Notes: generated by a model not told the origin, from the letters alone. A stretch of DNA of 64,000 nucleotides from Streptomyces sp. TBY4 (GCF_024213195.1 NZ_JANAVF010000010.1:1-64000); one strand, 5' to 3'. Shown: positions 33,025 through 42,689, numbered from the stretch's first letter. Translations and numbers: made by a program.

Positions 33025-33612
33025 GGGCAGTACCGCCCGACTATGCCCGGTCTGGCGATGGCTTCCGCAGCGCGACCCCGGGGTGGCGGGCGTCTGCGAC
33101 GGCCCGTAGGCCGGTGGCCCCGGCTCCCCAGCGGACCGCGCCCGCAGAGAGCGCGTCGGGGCTGAGGTCGCACAGCGTGCTGGGCGACGCGAACGCGAAA
33201 GTGTGGAAGTAGCCGGGCCCTGGCCGATGGTGTCTGCGGTTCTTCCTGGAGATGGGCTTCGACCAGGGACTGGGTCGCCCAGGTTGCCGAGAGTGCCGGT
33301 ACGGGCCTGTTCGCGTACTTCCCCGGTGTGAAGGAAGCACTGATCCCGGAGGGCGGTGCCGCGCGCGTTCTTCCCGCGGACTCGGGGGTGCCCTGGATGT
33401 GGGCTTCGACCGCCTGGAGCGGGGCCGGTCCGGGGGGTGGTTCGAACTGCCCTGCGTGTGCGAAGCGTTGACAAAGTCGTCATTCGCTAGAAACCCGTGG
33501 CGCCATGGCCGCATAACTGCGATCAGATCACTCAAAAAATTAATAACGCTACGCAAGTTTGCGGCAGGCGCGGCTGCGCCGGGCCGGGTCCCCCCATGGA
33601 ACAGAGGACAGC
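33025..33612. other. 588-base region without a supported gene
   Basis: Frames exist on both strands, but none has a ribosome site, a recognisable motif or consistent codon bias. The last 100 bases before the glucanase are unusually AT-rich (CTCAAAAAATTAATAACG at about 33532) and may hold its promoter. The rest looks like decayed coding sequence continuing the accessory patch that starts near 31,980. Confidence 0.5.
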
Positions 33613-36600
33613 ATGAGATGGAAGCAAAGCGGTCGGCTGCTGGTGGCCGGCTCGGTGGTCGCGGGGCTGGTGTCGGTCGGGCTCCTGCCCGTCACCTTCG
33701 CGGCCGCCGCGGGCGGGCCCAACATCGCCCTGGGAAAGTCGGCCAGTGCGAGCGGATCCCTCGGCGGGTACGGGGCCGCCGGAGTCACCGACGGCAACCA
33801 GGGCTCGTACTGGGAGGGGCCCGGTAGCACCTTCCCGACGTGGGTGCAGGTGGACCTCGGCAGCAGCGTCGCCGTCGACCAGGTGGTGCTGAAGCTGCCC
33901 GCCCCGTGGGAGACGCGCACCGAGACGCTGACCGTGCAGGGCAGCACCGACGGGAACACCTTCACCACCCTGTCGGCCTCGGCGGGACGGGTGTTCAACC
34001 CGGCCCAGTCCAACGTGGTGACCATCGGGTTCACCGCCGCGACCGTCCGCTTCGTGCGGGTGAACGTCTCCGCCAACACGGGCTGGCAGGCCGCGCAGAT
34101 ATCCGAGCTGGAGGTGTACTCCGCCGACGGCAGCGGCGGCCCCGGCGATCCCGGTGATCCCGGAGACCCGGGTACGCCCCCGGTCGGGGTGAACCTCGCC
34201 AAGGGCAGGCCCATCGAGGCCTCCTCCACCACCCAGTCGTACGTGGCGGCCAACGCCAACGACGACAGCGTCACCAGCTACTGGGAGGCGGGAGGGCAGC
34301 AGTCCACGCTGACCGTGAAGCTCGGCTCCAACGCAGACGTCACGGGTGTGGTCCTCAAGCTCAACCCCGACCCCGCCTGGGGCAACCGCACCCAGAGCTT
34401 CGAGATCCTGGGCCGGGAGCAGGCGGCGAGCGCCTTCACCACCCTCAAGGCCCGCGCCGACTACGCCTTCAGCCCGGCCGGCAACCAGAACACCGTGACC
34501 GTGCCCGTCACCGGCCGGCTCGCCGAGGTCCAGCTGAAGTTCTCCGGCAACACCGGGGCCGGCGGCGGCCAGGTCGCCGAGTTCCAGGTCATCGGCGCCG
34601 CCGCCCCGAACCCGGACCTGACGGTCACGGACCTGGCCTGGTCCCCGGCCGCCCCCTCCGAGAGCGACGCCGTCACGGTCAACGCGACCGTCCGCAACGC
34701 CGGTTCGGCCGCCTCCCCGGCCACCACCGTCAACGTCAGCATCGAGGGCGCGGTCGCCGGCAGCGCCCCGGTCGGCGCCCTCGCAGCGGGAGCCTCGGCC
34801 ACCGTCCCGGTCGCCGTCGGCAAGCGTCCGATGGGCAGCTACACCGTCTCCGGCGTGGTCGACCCGGCCGGGACCGTTCCCGAGCAGGACGACACCAACA
34901 ACAGCCGCACGGCCGCCGCGAAGCTCGTCGTCGGCCAGGCGCCGGGCCCCGACCTGGAGGCCCTCTCCATCACCACCAACCCGGCCAACCCGGCCGTGGG
35001 CGCCCCGGTCTCCTTCACCGTGGCCGTCCGCAACCGCGGCACCGCGGCGGTGGCCGCCGGGACGGTCACCCGCCTGGTCGCGGGTTCCACCACCCTGAAC
35101 GGTCCCACCCCGGCGATCGCGGCCGGCGCGACCGTCAACGTACCGATCAACGGCACCTGGACGGCGGTCAGCGGCGGAGCCACCCTCACCGCCACGGCCG
35201 ACGGGACCGGCCTCGTCGCCGAGACCAACGAGAACAACAACACCCACTCCCGCGCCGTGGTCGTCGGCCGCGGGGCGGCGGTCCCGTACACCGAGTACGA
35301 GGCGGAGGCCGGGAGTTACACCGGCACCCTGCTGCAGAGCGACGCCAAGCGCACCTTCGGACACACCAACTTCGCCACCGAGTCCTCGGGCCGCGAGTCC
35401 GTGCGGCTCTCCTCGGCCGGCCAGTACGTCCAGTTCACCTCCACCAACCAGGCCAACTCCATCGTGGTGCGCAACTCCATCCCGGACTCCGCGAACGGCG
35501 CCGGCGCCGAGGCCACGATCAGCCTGTACGTGAACGGCAGCTTCGCCCAGAAGCTGAACCTCTCCTCCAAGCACAGCTGGCTCTACGGCAGCACCGACAG
35601 CCCCGAGGGCCTGACCAACACCCCCGGCGGCGACGCCCGCAGGCTCTTCGACGAGTCACACGCCCTGCTCGCGCAGAGCTACCCGCCCGGCACCACCTTC
35701 CGCCTCCAGCGCGACGCGGGCGACACGGCCTCGTTCTACGTCATCGACCTGATCGACCTGGAGCAGGTGGCCCCGGCGGCGCCCAAGCCTGCCGAGTGCA
35801 CCTCGATCACCGACTACGGCGCGATCCCGAACGACGGCATCGACGACACGCTCGCCATCCAGAAGGCCGTGACCGCGGACCAGAACGGGCAGATCGCCTG
35901 CGTCTGGATCCCGCAGGGCCAGTGGCGCCAGGAGCAGAAGATCCTCACCGACGACCCGCTGAACCGGGGCCAGTTCAACCAGGTGGGCATCAGCAACGTC
36001 TCCATCCGCGGCGCGGGCATGTGGCACTCCCAGCTCTACACCCTGACCGAGCCGCAGAACGCCGGCGGCATCAACCACCCGCACGAGGGCAACTTCGGTT
36101 TCGAGATCGACGACAACACGCAGATCTCCGACATCGCGATCTTCGGATCGGGCCGGATCCGCGGCGGTGACGGCAACGCCGAGGGCGGCGTGGGCCTCAA
36201 CGGGCGCTTCGGCAAGAACACCAAGATCACCAACGTCTGGATCGAGCACGCCAACGTCGGCGCCTGGGTCGGCCGCGACTACGACAACATCCCGGCCCTG
36301 TGGGGTCCCGGCGACGGCCTCGAGTTCAACGGCATGCGCATCCGCAACACCTACGCCGACGGCATCAACTTCGCCAACGGCACGCGCAGCTCCACCGTCT
36401 TCAACTCCTCCTTCCGTACGACCGGCGACGACGCCCTCGCGGTGTGGTCCAGCAAGTACGTGAAGGACCAGTCCGTCGACATCGGCCACGACAACCACTT
36501 CCGCAACAACACCATCCAGCTCCCGTGGCGGGCCAACGGCATCGCCATCTACGGCGGCTACGGCAACACCATCGAGAACAACCTGATCTACGACACCATG

Positions 36601-37014
36601 AACTACCCCGCCATCATGCTGGCGACCGACCACGACCCGCTGCCCTTCTCCGGGCAGACCCTGATCGCGGGCAACGGCCTCTTCCGCACCGGCGGTGCCT
36701 TCTGGAACGAGGACCAGGAGTTCGGGGCGATCACCATCTTCCCGGCCAACCTGCCGATCCCGGGCGTGGTCATCCGTGACACCGACATCCACGACTCGAC
36801 CTACGACGGCATCCAGTTCAAGACCGGTGGCGGGGTCATGGCCGACGTCAAGATCACGAACGTGACCATCAGCAAGTCCAACAACGGCTCCGGAATCCTG
36901 GCCATGGGCGGAGCCCGCGGCAACGCCACCCTGTCCAACGTCACCATCACCGGATCCGCCGAGGGCAACATCCTGATCGAACCGGGCTCCCAGTTCCTGA
37001 TCAACGGGGGCTGA
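33613..37014 (+). CDS. Secreted multimodular beta-helix glycosidase, probably GH87 alpha-1,3-glucanase
   Basis: The 1133-aa exported enzyme has a signal peptide (to about 34) and two discoidin/F5-8C-type carbohydrate-binding modules at about 35-165 and 190-335, joined by a GDPGDPGDPG linker. Two CARDB-like beta-sandwiches follow at about 340-555, then a module beginning YTEYEAEAGSYTGTLL at about 560-720. A right-handed beta-helix catalytic domain runs from about 735 (ITDYGAIPNDGIDDTLAIQKAV to the end). The motif RTTGDDALAVWSSK gives the acidic pair expected of GH87 mycodextranase/alpha-1,3-glucanase, which attack fungal cell-wall alpha-glucan. ATG 33613 has AGAGGA upstream; an in-frame GTG/ATG at 33559 is less likely. 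GH87 is assigned from memory. Confidence 0.8.
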   Translation: MRWKQSGRLLVAGSVVAGLVSVGLLPVTFAAAAGGPNIALGKSASASGSLGGYGAAGVTDGNQGSYWEGPGSTFPTWVQVDLGSSVAVDQVVLKLPAPWETRTETLTVQGSTDGNTFTTLSASAGRVFNPAQSNVVTIGFTAATVRFVRVNVSANTGWQAAQISELEVYSADGSGGPGDPGDPGDPGTPPVGVNLAKGRPIEASSTTQSYVAANANDDSVTSYWEAGGQQSTLTVKLGSNADVTGVVLKLNPDPAWGNRTQSFEILGREQAASAFTTLKARADYAFSPAGNQNTVTVPVTGRLAEVQLKFSGNTGAGGGQVAEFQVIGAAAPNPDLTVTDLAWSPAAPSESDAVTVNATVRNAGSAASPATTVNVSIEGAVAGSAPVGALAAGASATVPVAVGKRPMGSYTVSGVVDPAGTVPEQDDTNNSRTAAAKLVVGQAPGPDLEALSITTNPANPAVGAPVSFTVAVRNRGTAAVAAGTVTRLVAGSTTLNGPTPAIAAGATVNVPINGTWTAVSGGATLTATADGTGLVAETNENNNTHSRAVVVGRGAAVPYTEYEAEAGSYTGTLLQSDAKRTFGHTNFATESSGRESVRLSSAGQYVQFTSTNQANSIVVRNSIPDSANGAGAEATISLYVNGSFAQKLNLSSKHSWLYGSTDSPEGLTNTPGGDARRLFDESHALLAQSYPPGTTFRLQRDAGDTASFYVIDLIDLEQVAPAAPKPAECTSITDYGAIPNDGIDDTLAIQKAVTADQNGQIACVWIPQGQWRQEQKILTDDPLNRGQFNQVGISNVSIRGAGMWHSQLYTLTEPQNAGGINHPHEGNFGFEIDDNTQISDIAIFGSGRIRGGDGNAEGGVGLNGRFGKNTKITNVWIEHANVGAWVGRDYDNIPALWGPGDGLEFNGMRIRNTYADGINFANGTRSSTVFNSSFRTTGDDALAVWSSKYVKDQSVDIGHDNHFRNNTIQLPWRANGIAIYGGYGNTIENNLIYDTMNYPAIMLATDHDPLPFSGQTLIAGNGLFRTGGAFWNEDQEFGAITIFPANLPIPGVVIRDTDIHDSTYDGIQFKTGGGVMADVKITNVTISKSNNGSGILAMGGARGNATLSNVTITGSAEGNILIEPGSQFLINGG

Positions 37015-37026
37015 CGGCGGGCGGGT

Positions 37027-38895
37027 TCACCGCTTGCCGAGCTTGACCCACCTCGCCGTACCGGGAACGCCCTTCGCGTCGAGGAGGAACAGCATGTAGT
37101 ACCCGGGCGGGGCGTCGGCCGCAGTGGCCGGCGCCCGCAGCCCGATCGTGCGGCCGCGGACGCCGGTCATCCGCAGCTCCAGATGGCGCTGACTGGTGTT
37201 CACCGCATGGGTGACGGTGGTCGGCGCCAGCAGCACGGCGCGCCGTACGGCGGCGGCCGTCGGGCTCTCCACGGAGAACTCCCCGCCGTGGGCGATCTCG
37301 CCCGCCGGGACCCGGTCCAGTACGGGCCGGGTTCCCCGGTGCAGGTAGGCGGGCTCGTAGATCTCGATCGAGCCGTCCATGCCGTCCTTGATGTCCGGGT
37401 CGTTGGCGATCTGCTGGAGCTCGTCCCCGGTGACCACGACCCGGCCGTCCGGCAGCACCAGCGCGTTGGAGTGGTAGCCCCGCGGCAGCCGCTGGGCCGG
37501 CCCCAGCCGCCACCGGCCGTCCGTACCCCGCAGTTCGGTCCGGCGGAACTTCAGGTCGGCCTTCGGGTTGAACGGCCCGAACCCGTAATCCCTGGTGTCC
37601 TTGGCCCCGTTGACCGTCAGCAGCGTGCCGTCCGGCAGGATCAGCGTGTCGTCCTGGGTCCGCCCGAAGGCGCGCGGCTCCTCCGTGGTCCAGGCGCCGC
37701 CCGACAGCCGGTAGGTGTTCGGGTCGAGCGGATCCCCGCCCAGCACCAGCACCGAGTCCGGTCCGTCGAATCCCGCGGGCAGCGGCACGGCGGAGCCGTA
37801 CCCCCGGAAGTCGGCGGGCCGCCTGGGCAGGTCCGTACGGGTCTGCGCGCGCGGGTCGAAGAGCCACTGCTGGTCGGCGTCGCGCCCCAGGCCGTAGATC
37901 ATGCCGTCGCGCAGCGAGAACAGGTGCGGGTAGTCGTTGCGGAACGGCGCGTCGGAGCGCATCCGCTCCACGGGAAGGTCCAGCGGGATGTCGTACGGGC
38001 GCCAGGGCACCGGCTGCCCCGGCGCGGGGAACCGCTCGACCACCGGGGTGGGCGTCCCCGTGCCGCGCTCGGACTGGCCCGACATGATGATCTGGCGGCC
38101 GTCCGCGCCGGTCACCACCGACGGGTACCAGCGGCCGACCGCCATGTCGCGGTTGCGGTACCAGCCCTCGGTCCACGGGTCGAAGACGAAGGACAGCTTC
38201 GCCCCGCTGCCGCCCTTGCCGCCCGTGTTGCCGCCGAACACCCCCAGCATCCCGTTGGGCAGGAAGGAGTGCCCGGCGCAGAAGAAGGGCGCCGGGCGCG
38301 GGGCGTGCGTACCGTCGGGCATCAGCACGACGGGCGGGGTGACCTTCTTGAAGGCCCGCGCGCCGGTCCCCTTCGCCGGATCCCACAGGTAGGCACGGCC
38401 CGCGTTCGACGGTCCGATCCGGTCCGTGGGCCCGGTCTCCTTGGTGGGGTTGGTCTCCACCCGGGAGAAGGAGAAGAGCAGCACCTTCCCGGTGGGCAGC
38501 AGGGCCGTGTGCACGCCGAAGTCGGGGGAGGGGAAGTACTCGGCGAACCGTCCCGAAACCTCCGCCTTCACCGCGGAGTTGGCCTCGAGCTGGGAGGCGG
38601 CGAGCGCGGCCAGGCTCGCGTTCCGCCGGGACTGCGGATACCCCGCCGTGCCCTGGGCCGCCCGGCGCAGCTCGGCGTGGACGCGCGCGTGACCGGAGCC
38701 GATCACGGCGGCCTCGGCGGCCTCGGCCGGGTCGGGCCCGCCCGGCGCGGCGGAGGCGGCGGAGGCGGTGCCGGTCCCCCCGGGCCCGCCGCCGCCACCG
38801 CCGTCCGTGCCGTGTCCCGGAGCCGCGGCCGTGAGGACCAGGGAGCAGACGACCGCGGTCGCGGAGAGCAGGGCGGACCGGTGCAGGCGGCGCAT
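37027..38895 (-). CDS. Secreted galactose-oxidase-like radical copper oxidase (GlxA type, DUF1929)
   Basis: The 622-aa exported protein has a signal peptide and an N-terminal helical stretch, then a seven-bladed Kelch-like propeller and a C-terminal DUF1929 domain. The radical-copper residues are all visible: the cross-linking Cys in FFCAGHSFLPNG, the Tyr in VGRWYPSVV, the Tyr-His pair in RGYHSNALVLPDGRVVVTGDE, and the last His ligand in TVTHAVNTSQRHLEL. Such enzymes oxidise primary alcohols of sugars to aldehydes, producing H2O2. GlxA acts with the cellulose-synthase-like CslA in hyphal-tip glycan formation, but cslA is not adjacent here. It converges with the glucanase with only 12 bases between stops. 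Confidence 0.9.
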   Translation of the reverse strand: MRRLHRSALLSATAVVCSLVLTAAAPGHGTDGGGGGGPGGTGTASAASAAPGGPDPAEAAEAAVIGSGHARVHAELRRAAQGTAGYPQSRRNASLAALAASQLEANSAVKAEVSGRFAEYFPSPDFGVHTALLPTGKVLLFSFSRVETNPTKETGPTDRIGPSNAGRAYLWDPAKGTGARAFKKVTPPVVLMPDGTHAPRPAPFFCAGHSFLPNGMLGVFGGNTGGKGGSGAKLSFVFDPWTEGWYRNRDMAVGRWYPSVVTGADGRQIIMSGQSERGTGTPTPVVERFPAPGQPVPWRPYDIPLDLPVERMRSDAPFRNDYPHLFSLRDGMIYGLGRDADQQWLFDPRAQTRTDLPRRPADFRGYGSAVPLPAGFDGPDSVLVLGGDPLDPNTYRLSGGAWTTEEPRAFGRTQDDTLILPDGTLLTVNGAKDTRDYGFGPFNPKADLKFRRTELRGTDGRWRLGPAQRLPRGYHSNALVLPDGRVVVTGDELQQIANDPDIKDGMDGSIEIYEPAYLHRGTRPVLDRVPAGEIAHGGEFSVESPTAAAVRRAVLLAPTTVTHAVNTSQRHLELRMTGVRGRTIGLRAPATAADAPPGYYMLFLLDAKGVPGTARWVKLGKR

Positions 38896-39110
38896 GGGGC
38901 TCCTCGGCGCGGGCGGTTCCGTAGGGCGCTCATCATAGGAAATACCGGGAGGAACCGACCGGTCCGACGTGCTCGGTGCGCCGCCGATGAGCCGTTCGGC
39001 CCTCTCCGGAGCGCTGCCGACACGTTTCTCCGGTGAAAGGGCCCGGCCATCGGAGTGAGGCCGCGCACCCGTTCCCCGATCGGCCCGCTACCGACCGCTT
39101 CCATGGCCGG

Positions 39111-39782
39111 GTGATCAGAACACTGCGCACCGCGCTCGGCGCCGTCCTCGTGACCGGCGGCCTCCTCGCCCTCCTGCCCGCCTCCGCCGCCGGTGCGGCG
39201 GGCAGCCCCGGCGCCCCCGCGGCACCCGAGGAGCGGGTGACCGTCGACGTCGCCACGGTCAACGGCTCGGGCTGCCGTCCCGGCAGCGCCACCGTCGCCG
39301 TGGCCGAGGACAACTCGGCCTTCACCGTCACCTACAGCGAGTACCTGGCCATGGCCGGCGGCAACAGCGCCCCGACCGACGGCCGCAAGAACTGTCTGCT
39401 CTCCCTGCTCGTCCACGTCCCGCAGGGCTACACCTACGCCGTCGCCCAGGTGGACTACCGGGGATTCGGCAGCCTCCAGCAGGGCGCCATCGGCACCCAG
39501 AAGGCCAGCTACTACTTCCAGGGCATGAAGCAGACCGACTACCGGACCCACAAGTTCCAGGGCCGGCTCGACGACAACTGGCAGGCCACCGACACCACGG
39601 GCATCGAGGCCCTGGTCTTCGCCCCCTGCGGGGAGCAGCGCAACTTCAACATCAACACCGAACTGCGGGCCGAGGTCGGCACCTCGGACCCGGCGAAGAC
39701 CAGCTACATGGCGCTCGACTCCACCGACGGCAGCATCAACAGCATCTACCACTTCGCATGGAAGAAGTGCCAGGTGCGCTGA
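39111..39782 (+). CDS. DUF4360 secreted protein
   Basis: The 223-aa protein has a signal peptide (IRTLRTALGAVLVTGGLLALLPASAAGAAG) and a DUF4360 body (VNGSGCRPGSATVAVAEDNSAFTVTYSEYLAMAGG, RKNCLLSLLVHVPQGYTYAVAQVDYRGFGSLQQGA, ending WKKCQVR) with four conserved cysteines that probably form two disulfides. GTG 39111 is chosen since it places the basic residues directly before the hydrophobic core; the frame is open upstream. Function is unknown; the family is extracellular in bacteria and fungi. Confidence 0.85.
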   Translation: MIRTLRTALGAVLVTGGLLALLPASAAGAAGSPGAPAAPEERVTVDVATVNGSGCRPGSATVAVAEDNSAFTVTYSEYLAMAGGNSAPTDGRKNCLLSLLVHVPQGYTYAVAQVDYRGFGSLQQGAIGTQKASYYFQGMKQTDYRTHKFQGRLDDNWQATDTTGIEALVFAPCGEQRNFNINTELRAEVGTSDPAKTSYMALDSTDGSINSIYHFAWKKCQVR

Positions 39783-39836
39783 GCCGGCCCGGCACCACAG
39801 CCGGTCTCACCACGGGCGGCCGCGCGGGGCTCCTGC

Positions 39837-40196
39837 TCAGGAGTCCTCCCGCGCGGCCGCCTGCCGCTGCCGCTTGCTCAAGGGGGCCAGGCTGAGGTCC
39901 TGGGCCTGCGAGCTCATCCGCTTGAATCCGTACCCGTGCTCCGTCAGCCAGGTCTCGGCGGCGAGCTCGGCCTGGGCGGTCGCGTCCAGGATGTCCTCCT
40001 CGGCCTCGCCCTCCGCCAGGAAGCGGAAGGTGAAGAAGGGCCGGGCCGCCACGTCGTACGTGAGGTGCCCCTCGGGAGTGAACTCGGCCGTCAGCACGGA
40101 GTGCCGGGCCGCGTCCGCCAGGAGCGCGGCGCGCTGCTCCTCGGTGAGGCCGTCGAAGGACCCCTTGACGGTGATGCGGAAGGTACGGGTACTCAT
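39837..40196 (-). CDS. DUF6204 family protein
   Basis: The 119-aa cytosolic protein (MSTRTFRITVKGSFDGLTEEQRAALLADAARHSVLTAEFTPEGHLTYDVAARPFFTFRF) matches the DUF6204 pattern as I remember it, with a compact alpha/beta domain and a charged C-terminal tail (LSKRQRQAAARED). Function is unknown. It stands alone, convergent with the DUF4360 gene. Confidence 0.78.
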   Translation of the reverse strand: MSTRTFRITVKGSFDGLTEEQRAALLADAARHSVLTAEFTPEGHLTYDVAARPFFTFRFLAEGEAEEDILDATAQAELAAETWLTEHGYGFKRMSSQAQDLSLAPLSKRQRQAAAREDS

Positions 40197-40444
40197 TGCG
40201 CCACCCTAGGCAGCACCCCGAGCCCTCCGCACCGGGATTTTCCGGAGCCCGCCACTCCGACGGCCCAATCGCCGCGCGCCCTCGCGCACCCCGGCGTCAC
40301 CCGGTCGGCGCGGCCGCGACCTGGGCTTTCGCGCAACTGCCCGGCGTGCCGGGCGTGTCGCGCCCCGCTAGCGTCGGCAGCGTCCGGAGTCCCTGGATTC
40401 CGCGAGGGGGGTCCCGCCATCCGCCTGTGCGAGAGGCCGAGCCG

Positions 40445-40678
40445 ATGCTGAAGGACGCTCCGATAGCCCAGCCGCCCCCGATAGCCAGCCTGATCCGCGT
40501 GGAGAAGGGCGTGGCGGCCCCCGAGGAACTCGCCGCGATCGCGGTGGTCGTCGCCTGCTTCGCCCGGCGCAACCGCGCGGAGGCCGGAGCGGAGACGGCT
40601 CCCGCCGGTACCGCCCGCCGCAGACGCCCCCCGCACCACGGCTCCGGCTGCTGGGCGGGCTGCTGGGCCTGCGGCTGA
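40445..40678 (+). CDS. accE: Acyl-CoA carboxylase epsilon subunit
   Basis: The 77-aa protein has the epsilon-subunit core ASLIRVEKGVAAPEELAAIAVVVACF followed by a basic tail and an odd C-terminus rich in Gly/Cys/Trp (GCWAGCWACG). Actinobacterial epsilon subunits stabilise the alpha-beta acyl-CoA carboxylase complex that makes malonyl- or methylmalonyl-CoA. The beta subunit normally sits next door but is absent here. The gene borders the spore-pigment cluster, whose synthase consumes malonyl-CoA, so it may supply that pathway. GAGAGG lies eight bases before ATG 40445. Confidence 0.75.
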   Translation: MLKDAPIAQPPPIASLIRVEKGVAAPEELAAIAVVVACFARRNRAEAGAETAPAGTARRRRPPHHGSGCWAGCWACG

Positions 40679-40702
40679 CGCGGACCGGCGACACCCATGA
40701 AT

Positions 40703-40743
40703 GCCCCTGTCCCCGGCCCGCTTACGGGCCGGCGGCAGGGGGA
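40703..40743. terminator. Bidirectional terminator between accE and whiE-ORFVIII
   Basis: CCGGCCCG (40713-40720) pairs with CGGGCCGG (40725-40732) around CTTA; flanking CCCCTG and CAGGGG extend the stem. It separates two convergent genes. Confidence 0.65.
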
Positions 40744-40763
40744 CCACCTGGCGTACGGGCCGG

Positions 40764-42404
40764 TCAGGCCCGGCGCAGCACCGCGGACAGCGCCCCGGAG
40801 AGCGCGGCCTCCGGATCGGGCGCCGGCCCCTGCGAGCGCCACGCGACGAACCCGTCGGGCCGCACCAGCACGGCGCCCTCCCCGGACAGGGCGTGCACCG
40901 CGCTCCAGTCGGCGCCCTCCTCCTGCACCAGATCGGCGCCCGGTGCGCCCGGCGCCCCGATCGCGTAGGCGTCGAGCTTCACCGACAGCCGCCCGGCCAC
41001 CCGTTCGGCCGCTTCCCGCCACGGCGATCCCGCACCGCAGAGCAGCACGAACGCCTGCTCGTACAGGTCCACCGTGGAGACCCGCTCGCCGTCGGCCCGG
41101 GTCAGCCACATGTGCGGGGCCCGCGTGCCCGGGTCGCCCGTCATGCGCATCCCCTCCGGGATGACGGGCCGGTCCGGGGAGCCGCCCACGAACGCGCCGC
41201 TCGGATAGGCGTAGGCCATCGCCGTCGTCAGGACCCCGCTGCCCGGCCCGCCGCCCATCGTGGGCGGGGGAGCGTAGCCGGGGTGGCTGTGCTCCGCCGA
41301 ACGGGCCGAGGCCCGCTGGGCGGTCGCCACCGCCACCGGGTGGCGCTCGGCCCCGTAGGTCTCCAGCAGTTCCATGCCCGCGGAGCCGCCGAGCACCGCC
41401 GCGATCTTCCAGGCCAGGTTGTGCGCGTCCTGGATGCCGGTGTTGGAGCCGAAGGCCCCGGTCGGGGACATCTCGTGGGCCGCGTCGCCCGCCAGGAACA
41501 CCCGCCCGGACGAGTACCGCTCGGCGATCCGCTCGGCCGCGTGCCAGGGGGCCTTGCCGCCGATCTCCACGTCCAGGTCCGGTACGCCGATCGCGGCCCG
41601 GATCTGCTCCCTGCACCGCTCCTCGGTGAAGTCCTCCAGGGTCTCGCCCTGGTCCGGGTGCCACGGGAGGTGGAAGACCCACTGGGTGTCGTTGTCCACC
41701 GGCAGCAGCGCCCCGTCCGCACCGGGCTTCATCAGGTAGCAGACGATGAACCGCAGGTCGCCCAGGACCTCCACGAGCCGCCGCGAGCGGAAGGTGACGC
41801 TGACGTTGTGGAACAGCTCGCCGCTGCCCGTCTGGGGGATGCGCAACTGCTCGCGCACGGGGCTGCGCGGACCGTCCGCCGCGATCAGGAAGTCGGCGCG
41901 CACGGTGATGTGCTCACCGGTCTCCCGGTCCTTGACCAGCGCGTTCACCCCCGTCTCGTCCTGGTCGAAGCTCATCAGCTCGGTCGAGAACCGCACGTCG
42001 GCGCCCTGGGCACGGCTCTGCGCGGCGAGGATCGGCTCGATGTTGTTCTGGCTGCACACGCACCAGCCGGTCGGGCTGAACTTGCTGAGCGCCCCGGCCG
42101 GGTCGATGGCCTTGACCAGCCATTTGTGGTCACCGCCGAGCAGGGACTCCGTCTGCAGGATGCCCATGTTGTTCTCCAGCGCGGACGCCGCCTGCCGGAT
42201 GGCGCCCTCCGCCCCGGCCACCCGGAACAGCTCCATGGTCCGGGCGTTGATGCCGCGCCCGCGCGGGTGGTCGGAGGTGCCGGCGTGCTTCTCCACTACC
42301 AGGTGCCTGATGCCGTGGCGGCTCAGGAACAGCGAGGTGGACAGACCCACGAGGGAGCCGCCCACGACGAGAACCGGTACGCGAACATCTGCCGTGTCTT
42401 CCAT
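40764..42404 (-). CDS. whiE-ORFVIII: Spore-pigment FAD-dependent hydroxylase (WhiE ORFVIII-like)
   Basis: The 546-aa flavoprotein monooxygenase hydroxylates the aromatic polyketide of the spore pigment. It has the dinucleotide fold VLVVGGSLVGLSTSLFLSRHG, the DG motif FLIAADGPRSPVREQL, and the GD motif VFLAGDAAHEMSPTGAFGSNTGIQDAHNLAWKI, followed by a C-terminal thioredoxin-like domain, all typical of aromatic polyketide hydroxylases. ATG 42404 is supported by AGGAG nine bases upstream. It is transcribed divergently from the rest of the cluster across 285 bases, as in the S. coelicolor whiE locus, where ORFVIII is separately regulated late in sporulation. Confidence 0.92.
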   Translation of the reverse strand: MEDTADVRVPVLVVGGSLVGLSTSLFLSRHGIRHLVVEKHAGTSDHPRGRGINARTMELFRVAGAEGAIRQAASALENNMGILQTESLLGGDHKWLVKAIDPAGALSKFSPTGWCVCSQNNIEPILAAQSRAQGADVRFSTELMSFDQDETGVNALVKDRETGEHITVRADFLIAADGPRSPVREQLRIPQTGSGELFHNVSVTFRSRRLVEVLGDLRFIVCYLMKPGADGALLPVDNDTQWVFHLPWHPDQGETLEDFTEERCREQIRAAIGVPDLDVEIGGKAPWHAAERIAERYSSGRVFLAGDAAHEMSPTGAFGSNTGIQDAHNLAWKIAAVLGGSAGMELLETYGAERHPVAVATAQRASARSAEHSHPGYAPPPTMGGGPGSGVLTTAMAYAYPSGAFVGGSPDRPVIPEGMRMTGDPGTRAPHMWLTRADGERVSTVDLYEQAFVLLCGAGSPWREAAERVAGRLSVKLDAYAIGAPGAPGADLVQEEGADWSAVHALSGEGAVLVRPDGFVAWRSQGPAPDPEAALSGALSAVLRRA

Positions 42405-42689
42405 CAGCTGCGAGCTCCTGAATTCTGTGTGGGGGGAGTGCACTCTTTTATGCCCCCGATCGCCGTCCAAGCCCAGGAGATACGCCGGTTGTCACCCGCT
42501 TGATCCGGAGATGTAGCGCTACGTCCGCACCCGGATGACGATGAGCGACAGCGGTTCCCCCGAAGACACGCCGGCCTGCCGTCCCCACGACGGCCCCGGT
42601 CCGGAGCGGCCACCGCACAGCACGGACGAGGGTCCGTACGTGATGAAAATCCCCGCCCTCCCCCAGGGCCCTCACGAAGGAGTGAGCAG

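Noticed and set aside
33041..33556. 171-codon minus-strand frame upstream of the glucanase
   Set aside because: It has no ribosome site, recognisable motif or consistent codon bias; treated as part of the decayed region.
40196..40444. Possible longer start for the epsilon-subunit frame
   Set aside because: The frame is open from 40196 but is Pro/Arg-rich shadow sequence; the ribosome site at 40431-40436 fits ATG 40445.
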